63,101 nucleotides of DNA, from positions 48,765-111,865 of the forward strand of contig JAPPKD010000317.1 in the NCBI GenBank assembly GCA_028820215.1, given 5' to 3'. How positions within the stretch are numbered: the stretch's first letter is position 1; each line of letters opens with the position of its first letter. The position numbers and the translations under genes were made by a program. Shown one piece after another: positions 62,988 through 63,101 of this stretch. This DNA comes from Spirochaetaceae bacterium (GTDB lineage Bacteria > Spirochaetota > Spirochaetia > SZUA-6 > Bin103). The notes under the pieces were generated by a model. That model was not told where the DNA came from. It did no database searches and saw nothing but the letters and a program-made list of their open reading frames with translations.

Positions 62988-63101
62988 CGAATCCTCCCTT
63001 GCCGCTCTCGTGCGGGCTTCCGCCTCATGCCGTGGGGGGGGGCCCGGGCGGACCGCGGCCCACCCCCCCCGGGACCAACGCCAGGCGGCGCCACCCACCA
63101 A
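62988..63101. other. Homopolymer-rich window end, no gene seen
   Basis: Runs of nine or more G and eight C within 70 bases (63032-63070) flank CCCGGG, and no coding frame continues through them. The stretch looks like an assembly edge or an error-prone region and should not be over-read. Confidence 0.5.

Overview
The window is a compact, GC-rich bacterial chromosome segment with short intergenic gaps and many genes overlapping by 4-26 bases. I infer a free-living or host-associated member of the Spirochaetota. The evidence is a V-type ATPase as the only ATPase operon seen, a PEGA-domain/sulfatase-modifying-factor fold protein, a lipoprotein with cyclophilin and FKBP domains, loose lipoboxes, and phytoene-type carotenoid genes (pigmented Spirochaeta are known). 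This is inference; no rRNA is present to confirm it.

Layout. 0-2 kb: TonB/ExbD/ExbB energy-transduction operon (minus strand; tonB runs off the window edge) headed by a small exported protein. 2-2.6 kb: tmk. 2.7-7.8 kb: housekeeping block yebC-ruvC-ruvA-ruvB-queA plus lepB (minus). 8-10.5 kb: PEGA/SUMF1-fold membrane protein, smpB and the tmRNA it serves. 10.5-16.6 kb: minus-strand run of cation/Ca2+ antiporter, Cys-type sulfatase, crtI, crtB and an unknown polytopic membrane protein. 16.7-21.2 kb: truncated zinc-finger gene, tRNA-Glu, an SRPBCC-epimerase fusion, rhamnose mutarotase, a xylose-isomerase-like barrel, and a D-Ala-D-Ala ligase that appears to start at AUC.

21.2-29.9 kb: complete V/A-type ATPase operon in the order H-I-K-E-C-F-A-B-D. 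The rotor subunit carries the Na+-site residues known from Enterococcus hirae NtpK. 30-36 kb: lipoprotein, RNase D-like exonuclease, dual immunophilin, SDR, methyltransferase, MFS permease, DUF1223 protein. 35.9-39.9 kb: a molybdenum hydroxylase operon (M-S-L plus a MoaD-like protein). 40-45.1 kb: ABC exporter with an unusual nucleotide-domain insert, D-threonine-aldolase-like enzyme, TrmJ-like methyltransferase, and a zinc anti-sigma/ECF sigma pair. 45.3-49.4 kb: HNH endonuclease, methyltransferase, DUF1697, sarcosine-oxidase-like flavoprotein. 49.4-62.6 kb: a second molybdenum hydroxylase set (coxG-S-M-D-E, divergent xdhC) whose only local large subunit lies about 7 kb away beside a Nudix gene. 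Between them are a K+ channel, a CaiB-type CoA-transferase, a BCCT transporter pseudogene and two Gfo/Idh/MocA dehydrogenases. The window ends with a DUF1761 membrane protein and a suspicious homopolymer-rich stretch.

Recurring oddity: short tandem duplications (14-21 bp units) lie at gene junctions, over stop codons, ribosome-binding regions or starts (queA end, ruvC start, MFS end, coxS end, coxG start, tmRNA 5' end). A 27-bp hairpin repeat is expanded in frame inside the second large subunit.
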